NCBI GenBank assembly: GCA_026415615.1
Contig: JAOAGT010000003.1
Span: 39,077 to 103,076 of the forward strand
Direction of reading: 5' to 3'
Source: Thermoleophilia bacterium
GTDB lineage: Bacteria > Actinomycetota > Thermoleophilia > RBG-16-64-13
DNA: 64,000 nucleotides
The position numbers were made by a program, and so were the translations under genes. Position 1 is the stretch's first letter. Every line of letters starts with the position of its first letter. The notes below the pieces were generated by a model, which saw nothing but the letters and a program-made list of their open reading frames with translations, was not told the origin of the DNA and made no database searches. Of the stretch, positions 34,450 to 43,702 are shown piece by piece.

Positions 34450-35852
34450 GACCGCCCCCTTTCATCCACCGAAAGACGCACAGCGCGCCGGACATGTAGG
34501 CCAAGGAGTCTGCGACTCTGAAATGGCTTGTACTCTGTAAGCAGGCTCAGAATAGAACGCGTCACTGCTACCGCTGTAAAGAAGGAAAGCGCAACTCCGA
34601 CTCCGAGAGTGAGAGCAAACCCTCTCACTCCTCCGGTTGCAGCCCAAAACAGAATCACGGCGGTAATAATCGTCGTCATATTGCAGTCGAAGACGGCCCG
34701 GAAAGCCTTTGCGAAGCCAGCCGCGGTAGCCGCCCCGATACTCTTGCCAGCTGCCACCTCGTCGCGCATACGCGCAAAGATCAGCACGTTTGCATCCACC
34801 GCCATACCAATGGTGAGAATGATGCCTGCAATGCCAGGCAATGTGAGAGTGACGCCGATGCCATTTAGGATCCCCAAAAGGTAGATGCCGTAAATGATAA
34901 GCGCGATGCTCGCCACCACGCCCAAGAACCGGTAGTAGGCGATCATGAAGACCATAACGAGAATCAGACCAACAATCCCGGCGTTTAGAGCCTGGCGCAA
35001 AGCGGCCTTACCCAAAGTAGCCCCGACTGCATTCTGACTCACAGGCTCTAGCTCCACAGGAAGGGCGCCTGTCTGCAGCACCAGCGCGAGCTGTTTTGTT
35101 TCCTTAGTGGTGAACTTGCCAGTAATCTCGGCCTTTCCACCTTCGATTCGCTCAAGAACCCTGGGCGCTGACTCCACTACGCCGTCAAGTACGATAGCAA
35201 GAAGCTGGTCTTCGCCGGTGATCTGTGCAGTCTCGGCCATACGCCCAGTCACTTCAGCAAAGATCTGCGCCCCTTTGTCGTTAAACTGCATGTCGACCTT
35301 GGGATTGTCATTCCGGTCAAAACTGGCCTGCGCTCCGGTAAGCACATCCCCGGTCAGTTCCGGAGGCGAGGTGACCACAAACCACTGGTCAGTCTTATTG
35401 CCTTTCTCGGCAGGCCAATAGATGATCTTGGTGCCCGCAGGAAGTTCCTCCTGCGACGTAACCCCGGCGGCAGCCAAGGCTTCCTGCAGGCTAGCGTACG
35501 GCGTTCCAAATTTCTTGACGTCGTAAAACTCAAGAACGGCGGTCTTCCCGATCACCGCGAGAGCTTCCTCCGGGTCAGCGATACCCGGCAGTTGAACGCT
35601 GATCTTGTTAGTCCCCTGACGCTGTATCTCAGGCTCAGCCACCCCGAGCTTGTTGACGCGGTTCTGGATGATGTTTAGTGCTTGTTCCATCTGCTCGTCG
35701 GTGGCGTCTTTGGCCTCCAACAGCACAGCAAGCCCGCCCTGGAGGTCTAGACCAAGATGGGTTTTTGACAGAGGAAATGCAAAATAACAAGCTATGCCTA
35801 GCAGGATGATGGCCAGTATCAAAACGGCCAAGTCGCGCTTTTTTCTGGACAA
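34446..35852 (-). CDS. secD: Protein translocase subunit SecD
   Basis: Partner of SecF in the Sec accessory complex. The 468-aa protein has an N-terminal TM, the D1 motif H-L-G-L-D-L-Q-G-G (32-40), a large external P1 domain (about 50-265), and five C-terminal TMs with GIAGIILTIGMAVDANVLIFARMRDE. The start is TTG 35852 with AAGGGG upstream. It follows yajC in the conserved tgt-yajC-secD-secF row. Confidence 0.94.
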   Translation of the reverse strand: MSRKKRDLAVLILAIILLGIACYFAFPLSKTHLGLDLQGGLAVLLEAKDATDEQMEQALNIIQNRVNKLGVAEPEIQRQGTNKISVQLPGIADPEEALAVIGKTAVLEFYDVKKFGTPYASLQEALAAAGVTSQEELPAGTKIIYWPAEKGNKTDQWFVVTSPPELTGDVLTGAQASFDRNDNPKVDMQFNDKGAQIFAEVTGRMAETAQITGEDQLLAIVLDGVVESAPRVLERIEGGKAEITGKFTTKETKQLALVLQTGALPVELEPVSQNAVGATLGKAALRQALNAGIVGLILVMVFMIAYYRFLGVVASIALIIYGIYLLGILNGIGVTLTLPGIAGIILTIGMAVDANVLIFARMRDEVAAGKSIGAATAAGFAKAFRAVFDCNMTTIITAVILFWAATGGVRGFALTLGVGVALSFFTAVAVTRSILSLLTEYKPFQSRRLLGLHVRRAVRLSVDERGRS

Positions 35853-35928
35853 AGGCGCCCCTTCCCTCGCGGAAAACTTGTCATTTCTCCCTTACAGCTG
35901 CGCTCCCGGATGGGCTTGGACAGTGAGG

Positions 35929-36366
35929 CTACTTGTCTTTTTTCCAGACGTTGTCGCTCCAGATGTCCTCGTCCGACTCGCTAGACTCTTCACTACCCTC
36001 TGGCTCTACGTCGCTGGCTGAAGGACCTTGTGAGTCTTCCTTGTTTTGCTTGCTCTTCCCGCCAAAGGGACCCTCCGGAGCCACCGCCCGAGCCTCGGCG
36101 CTATCTCTGATGATGTCGGCAATCGCTCGCCGCGACATCTTGATTGCCACACCTTTGGCAATCTCGACAACAACCAGGTTGTCCTCCACGCGCTTGACCG
36201 TGCCGTAGATGCCGGAGGTAGTCATAATCCGGTCACCTTTCTTCAAGGAGCTCAAAAGAGCCTGATGCGCCTTTCGCTGCTTTTGCTGCGGCCTAATCGC
36301 CAGAAAGTAAAAGATGGCGATAAAAGCCACAATATAGATGATCAACCAGTACGAGTTGTTGGACAA
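35929..36366 (-). CDS. yajC: Sec translocase accessory subunit YajC
   Basis: A 145-aa membrane protein with one TM (about 6-24) followed by the YajC motif IRPQQKQRKAHQALLSSLKKGDRIMTTSGIYG. The last 60 residues are an acidic, Ser/Glu-rich tail that makes the protein longer than the usual 90-110 aa. The start is TTG 36366 with a strong AAGGAGG. It is part of the SecDF-YajC complex. Confidence 0.93.
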   Translation of the reverse strand: MSNNSYWLIIYIVAFIAIFYFLAIRPQQKQRKAHQALLSSLKKGDRIMTTSGIYGTVKRVEDNLVVVEIAKGVAIKMSRRAIADIIRDSAEARAVAPEGPFGGKSKQNKEDSQGPSASDVEPEGSEESSESDEDIWSDNVWKKDK

Positions 36367-36441
36367 CCTGTCCTCCTTACCATGTACTCCCGCCTATCCG
36401 CCCCTCAGGCGGTTGCGAAACTTCCCACGTGACGCCATATC

Positions 36442-37656
36442 TTACCACGCCCCCTGAGTGCCCCTTAGAAAATTTGCAAATCTGCCCTCAACTATGGCCT
36501 GACGTGCCTCCTGAACAAGCCGAGTCAAGTAGAAAAGGTTGTGCTCTGTGAGGAGAATAACTCCCAGAATCTCCTTCTGTATGACGAAGTGACGAATGGC
36601 CCCACGTGTAAACCCTGTGCAAGCCGTACAGAGACATCCTTCCTCAATAGGCGCATCTGAAAGAGCGTGCTTGGCGTTACGCAGGTTCATCCGTCCTTCT
36701 CGTGTAAACGCTGTGCCCATGCGCGCCGTCCGAGTGGGTAACACGCAGTCGAATATATCTACGCCGCGCGCAATCACCTCCAGCACACCTCGCGGATCGC
36801 CGATACCCATGAAATAGCGCAGACGGTTCTCTGGAAGCAAGCAGGTCGTAAAGTCCACTGTTTCAAGCATCGCGTCGCGGTCCTCCCCCACACTCAGACC
36901 GCCGATGGCATAGCCGGGGAACCCGATCTCCAGGATGCGTTGGGCGCTTTCTTGTCTGAGGTGGGGAAAGACGCCTCCCTGCACAATGCCCAGCAGCATC
37001 TGCGGCCCGTCTGTGCCCAGTCCGTTACGGGCAAGGTGAGCTTCCTTGCAACGCTTTGCCCAGAGAGCAGTCCTCCTGACAGCTTGGGCAACTTCATCTT
37101 CGCTGGCCGTCCCCGCTGGACATTCATCAAAGCACATCACAATGTCCGCCCCCAGAGCCGCCTGTTCGGCCATGACGCGCTCAGGAGTGAAGAACTGCCG
37201 CGACCCATCATAGACAGAACGGAACTCTACCCCCTCATCGCTTACCTTGGCGCTGTCTTTCAGTGAAAAAACCTGGTAACCGCCGCTGTCAGTAAGAAGC
37301 GGCCCCTTCCACTGCATGAACCGATGGAGTCCACCAAGTTGGCGCACAACCTCGCTGCCCGGCCTAAGAGCCAGGTGATACGTGTTCGCAAGAACTATCT
37401 GCGCCCCGACAGCCAAGAGGCGGTCAGGGGTCATGCCCTTCACAGTTCCCTTTGTGCCTACTGGCATGAAGCAAGGCGTTTGCACTATCCCCCTTGGGGT
37501 ATACAAGAGACCAGCCCGGGCTCTTCCATCGCGAGCTACTACCTCGAAGGGGAAATCAGGGATCCCGTCATACGTGCGGACCCCCTGGACAGCCTCGACT
37601 CCGGAGGGGCTACGCACGCTGCCGGCCCCCAGGGGAATGTCATTTGGAGCTACCAA
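36442..37656 (-). CDS. tgt: Queuine/preQ1 tRNA-ribosyltransferase
   Basis: Exchanges G34 of GUN-anticodon tRNAs for the queuosine precursor. The 404-aa protein has the TIM-barrel motifs F-M-P-V-G-T, D-S-G-G-Y-Q-V-F-S-L with a catalytic Asp, GGLSVGED, D-C-V-L-P-T-R with the nucleophilic Asp, and the zinc cluster C-L-C-T-A-C with a following His. TTG 37656 has GGAGGGAG just upstream inside queA, which it overlaps by 17 bases. This start gives a 35-residue leader before the conserved FEVVARDG. Confidence 0.93.
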   Translation of the reverse strand: MVAPNDIPLGAGSVRSPSGVEAVQGVRTYDGIPDFPFEVVARDGRARAGLLYTPRGIVQTPCFMPVGTKGTVKGMTPDRLLAVGAQIVLANTYHLALRPGSEVVRQLGGLHRFMQWKGPLLTDSGGYQVFSLKDSAKVSDEGVEFRSVYDGSRQFFTPERVMAEQAALGADIVMCFDECPAGTASEDEVAQAVRRTALWAKRCKEAHLARNGLGTDGPQMLLGIVQGGVFPHLRQESAQRILEIGFPGYAIGGLSVGEDRDAMLETVDFTTCLLPENRLRYFMGIGDPRGVLEVIARGVDIFDCVLPTRTARMGTAFTREGRMNLRNAKHALSDAPIEEGCLCTACTGFTRGAIRHFVIQKEILGVILLTEHNLFYLTRLVQEARQAIVEGRFANFLRGTQGAW

Positions 37657-38764
37657 GCTCTCCCTCCGCCAAGCCCACTTGTTCTTGTGCTCCTTCTGCT
37701 GTTGCCCTTTCGATCATCATGGCGTCTCCGAAGCTAAAGAAACGATACCTACAAGCTATCGCCTCCGCATACGCCTGGCGGATCCTATCCTTCCCACCAA
37801 ATGCCATGACCAAGGCCAGCAACGTGCTGCGGGGCAGGTGAAAGTTGGTGATAAGGGTATCCACCAACTTAAAGACGTAGCCGGGAGTTATGTAAAGATC
37901 CGTGAAGCCTTGCACTGGCTCGCCGTTGTCCGGCCTCTGAAGAATTCCCGACTCGGCAACGGTCTCGAGCACCCTTACTGCAGTTGTGCCCACAGCCACA
38001 ATGCGAGAGCCGCATCTTCTTGCGTCCCTGAGTGCTCTCAAGGCCTCAGCGCTTACGTAGTAATGCTCCTTGTGAATGCGGTGTTCCTCCACCAACTCCT
38101 CGCGGATAGGAAGAAAGGTATCCAGCCCCACGTGCAGAGTAACAAAAGCAAAGCGAACCCCAAGCGCCTCCAGACGAGCAAGAAGTCGCTCAGTAAAGTG
38201 GAGCCCAGCAGTCGGGGCCGCCGCTGACCCCGGTTTTGCAGCGTAAACAGTCTGGTATAGGTTGGGATCTCCGCAGTATTCTCTGATGTAGGGCGGCAGA
38301 GGAAGTTGCCCATAAGCCTCCATGAGCGACACCATCGCTTGCCCGGGAGGCCCTTGGACCAACCACTTGCCCTCTCCTAAGCGGGCAACCAATTCCAGAG
38401 TCTCGTCGCCCGGAAGCATGAGGATGGTGCCCACCCGGAGACGGTGAGAAGGTCGAGCCAGGGCTTCCCATTGCTCCCCCGCAGGCGAAGCCGTCTGGCG
38501 CGCGGCCGAACGCGGGTTGAGAAATAGGAGCTCTACCTGGCCTCCTGTGGCCTTACGAGCAAGGACACGGGCCGGCAACACCTTGGAATCGTTGAATACC
38601 AAGGTGTCCCCGGGCTCGAGAAGCTCGGGCAGATCCGAGAAAACCAGGTGGCGTGGCGGCCCGCTAGCAGGCAGGTACATTAGGCGACACGAATCCCTCG
38701 GCTCAGCCGGGTGCTGAGCGATCAGCTCCTGGGGCAAGTCAAAATCTAGTTCACTGGTGTGCAC
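37640..38764 (-). CDS. queA: S-adenosylmethionine:tRNA ribosyltransferase-isomerase QueA
   Basis: Adds the epoxycyclopentanediol group to preQ1 in tRNA. The 374-aa protein shows the QueA signatures FDLPQELIAQHPAEPRDSCRL, D-T-L-V-F-N-D-S-K-V-L-P-A-R, AAPTAGLHFTERLL and TNFHLPRSTLLALVMAF. I start at GTG 38764 because AAAGGAG lies five bases upstream; the frame is open to 38800 but would include the SD. It overlaps tgt by 17 bases. Confidence 0.94.
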   Translation of the reverse strand: MHTSELDFDLPQELIAQHPAEPRDSCRLMYLPASGPPRHLVFSDLPELLEPGDTLVFNDSKVLPARVLARKATGGQVELLFLNPRSAARQTASPAGEQWEALARPSHRLRVGTILMLPGDETLELVARLGEGKWLVQGPPGQAMVSLMEAYGQLPLPPYIREYCGDPNLYQTVYAAKPGSAAAPTAGLHFTERLLARLEALGVRFAFVTLHVGLDTFLPIREELVEEHRIHKEHYYVSAEALRALRDARRCGSRIVAVGTTAVRVLETVAESGILQRPDNGEPVQGFTDLYITPGYVFKLVDTLITNFHLPRSTLLALVMAFGGKDRIRQAYAEAIACRYRFFSFGDAMMIERATAEGAQEQVGLAEGELGSSK

Positions 38765-38831
38765 TTTGCTCCTTTGAGCCGGTCGACCGCCGTCGGACAA
38801 GCTTCCTGGCCTTCACCGGGACGACAACGTC

Positions 38832-39050
38832 TCACCGGCGAGACAAGATGTGGAGTATGAGAGAGCCAATAAGGCTGACCAAGATCATGAGGCCAAACGG
38901 CACGTAGATGACAATGTTCTTGCCCCGGTAGACAAAATCACCCGGCAGCTTGGTCCAGCCAAGCTTAGCTACGAGATATAGAATGCCGCCCATAACTACC
39001 AGAGCAGCTCCGATTCCCAAAAGCAGTTTGCCTATTCCCTCAAGATTCAC
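38832..39050 (-). CDS. DUF2905 small membrane protein
   Basis: A 72-aa protein with two membrane helices (about 8-29 and 47-68) separated by the conserved loop GWTKLPGDFVYRGKN, diagnostic of DUF2905. Function unknown. The gene is frequently found between ruvB and queA in Gram-positive and related genomes. ATG 39050 overlaps queH by 11 bases. Confidence 0.88.
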   Translation of the reverse strand: MNLEGIGKLLLGIGAALVVMGGILYLVAKLGWTKLPGDFVYRGKNIVIYVPFGLMILVSLIGSLILHILSRR

Positions 39051-39570
39051 GGTAACGCTCCCACTCAGATACTACGCATCCGCAGTACTTCTGGCGGTAC
39101 ACGCCCCATTCTCGGCTGAGGCGCCGAGATTCGTAGTATAGCGATCTTAGATCCTCATAAAGAAAGGGAACTTCGTAGACCTGGGATGCCTCTGTCCCCG
39201 CTTCTTTGATCGCGTCATGGTCCTGGTAGGGACTGATGGAAAGGGTGGTGGAAAAAGCATCGGCAGCTCTGTCTCTTGCTTCTCGGGCGGCCCTAAAGAG
39301 CCTTTCCCTTATACACCAGAAACACCGCGACTTGCCCTTGTGTGAGACCTTTTTGAACCACTCCATCGGGTCGTAGTGCTCGTCAATCACAAGAGGTACC
39401 CGATGGATCTCTGCCACATCCCTGATGCCTGTGAGCCGCCGGCGATATTCCATGAGAGGGTGGATGTTTGGGTTGTAGAAGAAACCTTCGACCTCTGCGT
39501 CTCTCTCCCGCCAGAACGAGATGGTGGCGGTGGCACAAGGTCCACAACAGATGTGTAACAGGAGCTTCAT
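39040..39570 (-). CDS. queH: Epoxyqueuosine reductase QueH
   Basis: Final step of queuosine synthesis in organisms lacking QueG. The 176-aa protein has the hallmark start LLLHICCGPC (adjacent cysteines 8-9 plus C12), the central CFWC pair (about 83-86) and a C-terminal YCGC, all expected to hold the iron-sulfur cluster and second metal. With queA and tgt nearby it completes the late part of queuosine modification. PreQ1 synthesis genes are not in the window. Confidence 0.9.
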   Translation of the reverse strand: MKLLLHICCGPCATATISFWRERDAEVEGFFYNPNIHPLMEYRRRLTGIRDVAEIHRVPLVIDEHYDPMEWFKKVSHKGKSRCFWCIRERLFRAAREARDRAADAFSTTLSISPYQDHDAIKEAGTEASQVYEVPFLYEDLRSLYYESRRLSREWGVYRQKYCGCVVSEWERYRES

Positions 39571-39624
39571 CGTGCCTCGTTATTCAGCCGCGAAAGCGGA
39601 TTGATAAAGAAGCAAGTCGCGCGA

Positions 39625-40677
39625 TCAGGGAAACAGAGTGTCCAGCGTGGGCGTCCTGTCTTCCGGCGGCGCGACCCCACAGTGCTCATATCCCAATCTG
39701 GTCAGTACTCGTCCCCTCGGCGTACGCATCAAGAATCCTCTCTGCAATAAGAACGGCTCGTAGACGTCCTCGATGGTGTCTGCCTCTTCTCCCACCGCTA
39801 CCGCCAGGGTGGACAGCCCCACCGGTCCGCCGTTGAACTTGTGCAAAATGACATTCAGTATCTCGCGGTCCACCCGGTCCAGTCCTTCATCGTCCACCTC
39901 AAACAGCCGAAGAGCGTCTAGCGCGATCTCGCCCGTAATCCTGCCTTCATGCCGCACTTGCGCGTAGTCACGTACTCTGCGAAGAAGCCGATTAGCAATA
40001 CGTGGTGTCCCTCGTGAACGGGCGGCAATCTCTCGCGCGCCCTGGTCATCAATAGAGACCCCAAGGATCTCCGCTGAGCGCTTCACGATCAGCACTAAGT
40101 CTTCCACCGAGTAATATTCCAGACGATGGGAAAACCCAAAACGATCGCGCAACGGAGTCGTGATGAGACCGGTTCGCGTGGTAGCCCCAATAAGCGTAAA
40201 CCGAGGAAGGTCTAGACGGATGGTGCGGGCGCTTGGACCTTGGCCTATTACTATGTCAATCTCGAAATCTTCCATGGCCGGGTATAGAATCTCTTCAATA
40301 GCCCGGTTCAGACGATGAATCTCATCGATGAAAAGCACATCGCCCTCTCCTAGGTGAGTCAAAATTGCGGCCATATCGGCCTTCCGCTCCAGAGCCGGTC
40401 CCGAAGTGACAACGATCTGCACGCCCATCTCCTGGGCGATTATGTGTGCAAGCGTAGTCTTTCCAAGTCCTGGCGGACCAGCCAAGAGCACGTGATCAAG
40501 CGGTTCACCCCGGGATTTGGCAGCCTGGATGAAAATCTCAAGCTGCTCTCGTAGGGCGGGCTGCCCTACAAAGGCAGCTAGACTGCGCGGCCGCAGGGTC
40601 TTCTCCAACTCAAGCTCAGCTGGAGTCTCTTCTGGGTTAGCTAATCTCGCCTTGTTATCCTTCAAGCTCACGTTCAC
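39625..40677 (-). CDS. ruvB: Holliday junction branch-migration helicase RuvB
   Basis: AAA+ motor of RuvAB, 350 aa. It has [12 protein letters not shown], Walker [10 protein letters not shown], Walker B V-L-F-I-D-E-I-H, sensor region [18 protein letters not shown], and a C-terminal winged helix with [15 protein letters not shown] 40677 directly follows the ruvA stop, indicating coupled translation in ruvC-ruvA-ruvB. Confidence 0.95.
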   Translation of the reverse strand: MNVSLKDNKARLANPEETPAELELEKTLRPRSLAAFVGQPALREQLEIFIQAAKSRGEPLDHVLLAGPPGLGKTTLAHIIAQEMGVQIVVTSGPALERKADMAAILTHLGEGDVLFIDEIHRLNRAIEEILYPAMEDFEIDIVIGQGPSARTIRLDLPRFTLIGATTRTGLITTPLRDRFGFSHRLEYYSVEDLVLIVKRSAEILGVSIDDQGAREIAARSRGTPRIANRLLRRVRDYAQVRHEGRITGEIALDALRLFEVDDEGLDRVDREILNVILHKFNGGPVGLSTLAVAVGEEADTIEDVYEPFLLQRGFLMRTPRGRVLTRLGYEHCGVAPPEDRTPTLDTLFP

Positions 40678-41262
40678 CTACACGCGTTTAGCCAAAGCTT
40701 GGCGAACCAGATCTTCCGCGGGAAGGTCATGGTCAAGTGTAGCAAGGAGTCTCTCTGCCTCCTGCAGGTTATACCCCAACTCGACCAGAGCCGCCCGCGC
40801 TAAGGCAAACGAGCTGTCTGGATGACTAACCGAAGAAGGCACCGCCTCTCTTCCGGCGAAATCGCCAATTTTTTCGCGGAGTTCTAGCACAAGCCTCTCT
40901 GCGGTCTTCCTCCCTACGCCGGGGACAGAAGCCAAAAGGCCCACATCTTCACGAGCAATGGCCCTTTTCAGTTCTTGAACCCGCCAAGACGAAAGCACAG
41001 CCAAGGCTAACTTGGGACCTATCTTGCTCACACCTAACAGCAGGCGGAACACGTCTCTTTCTTCCACGCTCGAGAATGCGTAAAGCTGCAGCGCATCTTC
41101 TCTTACATGAAGGTGGGTGAAAATCGTCACCCGTTCACCAACCGGAGGCAAATCGCCCAAGGTGATAGCCGATGCCTCGGCCCAAAAGCCAACCCCACCC
41201 ACGTCCAAGATCACCCCATCTTGGCTTTTTGCGAGTACTGTGCCTGTCAAACGATCGATCAT
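40678..41262 (-). CDS. ruvA: Holliday junction DNA-binding protein RuvA
   Basis: Tetrameric junction-binding partner of RuvB, 194 aa. An OB domain (1-63, starting MIDRLTGTVLAK) is followed by two helix-hairpin-helix motifs (LLGVSKIGPKLALAVLS and LASVPGVGRKTAERL). A flexible linker leads to the C-terminal RuvB-contacting helices (about 148-194). ATG 41262 overlaps ruvC by four bases. Confidence 0.95.
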   Translation of the reverse strand: MIDRLTGTVLAKSQDGVILDVGGVGFWAEASAITLGDLPPVGERVTIFTHLHVREDALQLYAFSSVEERDVFRLLLGVSKIGPKLALAVLSSWRVQELKRAIAREDVGLLASVPGVGRKTAERLVLELREKIGDFAGREAVPSSVSHPDSSFALARAALVELGYNLQEAERLLATLDHDLPAEDLVRQALAKRV

Positions 41263-41801
41263 AACGAGCCTCGCGAATTTCGCTGCACGACTGCACTCAC
41301 CCGCTCGCGCAGTTTGGAGACATTCGCGTGGCAGATTGCAACTCCGAGGGCATCCGCCGCGTGATCGGGCTGAGGAGTATGGGCAAGACCGAGCAGGACC
41401 CTCACCATTTCCATTACCTGCTGCTTTCCCGCCTTCCCATACCCAACCACAGCTTGTTTGACCTGCTGTGGCGTGTATTCATACACCGCACAACCTGCCC
41501 GCGAACACGCAAGCAAGGCTACTCCTCTGGCCTCCCCGACAGCAAGCGCTGTGCGCGCATTCGCATTGAAATATAGAGTCTCCACGGCCGCAGCTTGAGG
41601 ATTGTGCCGGCGGAGAACCTCCGTTATCGCCTCAAAGATCTGGGCTAGACGTTGCTCGAGAGGAAGACCCGAAGCAGTTTCGACCACGCCATATTCAAGA
41701 AGCTTAAGCCGGCTTCCCTCCACCGCTATGACTCCAAAGCCAGTCGCCGCAGTTCCTGGGTCTACACCCAGAATGATCTGGGTGGAGGGAACTTCTTTCA
41801 C
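41259..41801 (-). CDS. ruvC: Holliday junction endonuclease RuvC
   Basis: Resolves junctions by paired nicks. The 180-aa RNase H-like protein has ILGVDPGTAATGFG with the first Asp, a catalytic Glu in A-V-E-T-L-Y-F, and D-H-A-A-D-A-L with the C-terminal Asp pair. The last 20 residues are basic. The start is GTG 41801, 16 bases after yebC. Confidence 0.95.
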   Translation of the reverse strand: MKEVPSTQIILGVDPGTAATGFGVIAVEGSRLKLLEYGVVETASGLPLEQRLAQIFEAITEVLRRHNPQAAAVETLYFNANARTALAVGEARGVALLACSRAGCAVYEYTPQQVKQAVVGYGKAGKQQVMEMVRVLLGLAHTPQPDHAADALGVAICHANVSKLRERVSAVVQRNSRGSL

Positions 41802-41817
41802 TGCCTCTGCCTCATTC

Positions 41818-42576
41818 TTACCCGGCGATTGCGCGCATGACCTCGTCGGGAATGTCGAAGTTCGAATACACCTCTTGAACGTCGTCGTATTCCTCGAGCG
41901 CGTCTAGAAGCCGTAGGGTCTTGCGAGCCTCTTCTTCAGTCTTAAGAGATACAGTGGTCTTTGGAATCATGGTAAGCTCGGCCGAAGTGTACGGAATGCC
42001 AGCCTCCTCTAGTTTCCTACGCACCTCCATGAAGTCGGCCACCGCACACCTGATCTCATAGGCGTCTCCCTCAGTGATGACATCTTCGGCCCCGGCTTCG
42101 ATGGCTACGGCAATGAGAGTATCCTCGTCAACTGCGCTAGTGTCGACGAAAATCACGCCTTTCCGCTCAAACATCCAGCTCACCGAGCCATCCGTACCCA
42201 GCTTGCCCCCGCCGCGGTCGAAGATGTGGCGTATGTCGGCAGCAGTGCGGTTACGGTTGTCGCTGAGAGCCGTCACATAAACTGCCACTCCGTAAGGGCC
42301 ATACCCCTCGTAGGTGAGGTATTCGTACGCTTCGGACTCATCAGCGTCTGCGCCGATTCCCTTCTTGATGGCGCGCTCAATGTTCTCCATGGGCATGTTG
42401 GCGTCTTTGGCCTTCACAATGGCCTGAGCCAAAGCGGCATTCTTCTCTGGATCACCGCCGCCCTGCCTTGCGGCAACAGTTATGGCCCGAGACAACTTAC
42501 TGAAGAGCTTGCCCTTGCGAGCGTCAACTATCGCTTTCTTATGCTTAATGCCAGCCCATTTTGAATGACCGGACAT
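41818..42576 (-). CDS. yebC: YebC/PmpR-family regulatory or translation-assisting protein
   Basis: A 252-aa protein with the universal start SGHSKWAGIKHKKA, then RGGGDPEKNAALAQAIVKAKDANMP and the YEGYGPYGVAVYV signature. Family members are described both as DNA-binding regulators and as factors that relieve ribosome stalling at prolines. Position before ruvC is strongly conserved in bacteria. The ATG start has GGAGG upstream. Confidence 0.93.
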   Translation of the reverse strand: MSGHSKWAGIKHKKAIVDARKGKLFSKLSRAITVAARQGGGDPEKNAALAQAIVKAKDANMPMENIERAIKKGIGADADESEAYEYLTYEGYGPYGVAVYVTALSDNRNRTAADIRHIFDRGGGKLGTDGSVSWMFERKGVIFVDTSAVDEDTLIAVAIEAGAEDVITEGDAYEIRCAVADFMEVRRKLEEAGIPYTSAELTMIPKTTVSLKTEEEARKTLRLLDALEEYDDVQEVYSNFDIPDEVMRAIAG

Positions 42577-42676
42577 GTTTTAACCTCCGCCCCAAAAGGG
42601 CCGCCACCACGGTTTTTCCTGCATCCGCAGAAGTTTAGCGAAGCCAAAACCCGGCTTCAACACGTCCCAATTACAT

Positions 42677-42691
42677 GAGGGCTACGCCCTC
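42677..42691 (-). terminator. Hairpin over the stop codon of the RpiR-type gene
   Basis: GAGGGC/GCCCTC form a perfect six-pair stem with a three-base loop that overlaps the TAG stop. On the minus strand the sequence continues ATGTAATT, without a real U-tract. A second small stem lies at 42640-42658. It may slow or end transcription before yebC. Confidence 0.3.
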
Positions 42692-43548
42692 AGCCAGCTA
42701 GACTCCGGAACCTTCCCGCGCAGCCTCCTGATTCGCTCGTCGTGCCGATCGCGATCGCGGCTGTACACAGCCGCCGCGAGCGCTCCCACCAACCCTATGG
42801 GACCGACAAGAGAGTGCGCGAAAAAGATGGAATCAATATCTGCATACAGGGTTACAGCGCCGCGACCAGCAAGTTCCGATAAAGAATTGTCAGTGATAAT
42901 TACGACCGGAACGCCCTGCGCCACAGCTGCTTCAACAAAAGCGATGGTGACAGAGTGCGCACGCCGAAATCCCACGGCCAGCATTGCATCACCCGTTCCG
43001 AGCCGACTCAAGCGCGAGACGTGACACTCGCTCCCATCAGTGACTGCAACACAAGGGATATCTAGTAGCTCAAACAGATACGACGCGTATGACACAACCA
43101 CGGCCGCTTCGTGCAAACCCACCGCTAACACCTGGCGCGCCGCAGCGAGCAGGTCTGTCGCCCGATTAAACCGTTCCAGAGTGTTCTTGCTGATAGTCTC
43201 TTCAAGACTAAGACTGTCGGTACGCAAGACCCGCGTAAGCACATCCTCTTCCAAGGGGAAACCGAGCTGGTCTTCGTGGACAGGCGGACGTACTGTGGCG
43301 CCCAAGCGGTACTCATCACGAGCAGCCTTCTGTAGGTCGGGATAACCGGCAAACCCCAGGGATTGAGCGAAGCGCACTACCGTGGAGCTAGAAGTGTTTC
43401 CTTTGCGTCCCAGCTCCTCGGCACTCATGTAGCCCACCTCTTCCAGGTGGTCAATAATGTACCGAGCTATGGCCTTCTGGTTGCGGGAGAAGCTGTCAAA
43501 GCCTTCCCGCAGCATTTCCGTTAGTCGACGCGGCCTGCTCTCGTCCAA
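42682..43548 (-). CDS. MurR/RpiR-family transcriptional regulator
   Basis: A 288-aa regulator with an N-terminal RpiR helix-turn-helix domain (about 8-85, MSAEELGRKGNTSSSTVVRFAQSLGF) and a C-terminal SIS sugar-phosphate isomerase-like domain (about 125-265, LAVGLHEAAVVVSYASYLF and VVIITDN). It should sense a phosphosugar. No sugar-catabolic gene is adjacent, so the ligand is open. The start is TTG 43548 behind GGAGG. An inverted repeat upstream is a candidate autoregulatory operator. Confidence 0.88.
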   Translation of the reverse strand: MDESRPRRLTEMLREGFDSFSRNQKAIARYIIDHLEEVGYMSAEELGRKGNTSSSTVVRFAQSLGFAGYPDLQKAARDEYRLGATVRPPVHEDQLGFPLEEDVLTRVLRTDSLSLEETISKNTLERFNRATDLLAAARQVLAVGLHEAAVVVSYASYLFELLDIPCVAVTDGSECHVSRLSRLGTGDAMLAVGFRRAHSVTIAFVEAAVAQGVPVVIITDNSLSELAGRGAVTLYADIDSIFFAHSLVGPIGLVGALAAAVYSRDRDRHDERIRRLRGKVPESSWLRA

Positions 43549-43570
43549 CGTCCCTCCAGCAGGACCTTAG

Positions 43571-43608
43571 AGTTGCAGTATTTCAAATATACAACATTCA
43601 TTGCAACT
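43571..43608 (-). promoter_or_regulatory. Inverted-repeat operator/promoter region of the RpiR-type gene
   Basis: AGTTGCA (43571-43577) and TGCAACT (43602-43608) flank an AT-rich core GTATTTCAAATATAC that is itself nearly palindromic. On the minus strand TTGCAA could be a -35 with AATACT 18 bases on. The site lies 23-60 bases upstream of the start, suited to autoregulation. Confidence 0.45.
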
Positions 43609-43642
43609 GTCCTGCCTAAGGGACATTCATGCGCAATGCTTA

Positions 43643-43680
43643 GGGGGCGCCGGGCGACTTGTCTGTCGCCCGGCGCCCCC
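43643..43680 (-). terminator. Strong GC hairpin downstream of the EF-G-like gene
   Basis: A perfect 16-pair stem (43643-43658 with 43665-43680, loop TTGTCT) lies 22 bases beyond the EF-G-like stop and before the RpiR promoter. On the minus strand it is followed by TAAGC, not a U-tract, so it resembles the U-less terminators described for actinobacteria. Confidence 0.6.
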
Positions 43681-43702
43681 TTCTCACCCAGACAACCAGG
43701 TA

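Noticed and set aside
37382-38227. 281-codon plus-strand open frame opposite tgt and queA
   Set aside because: Shadow of two clear minus-strand genes, with no recognisable domain and overlapping both conserved cores.
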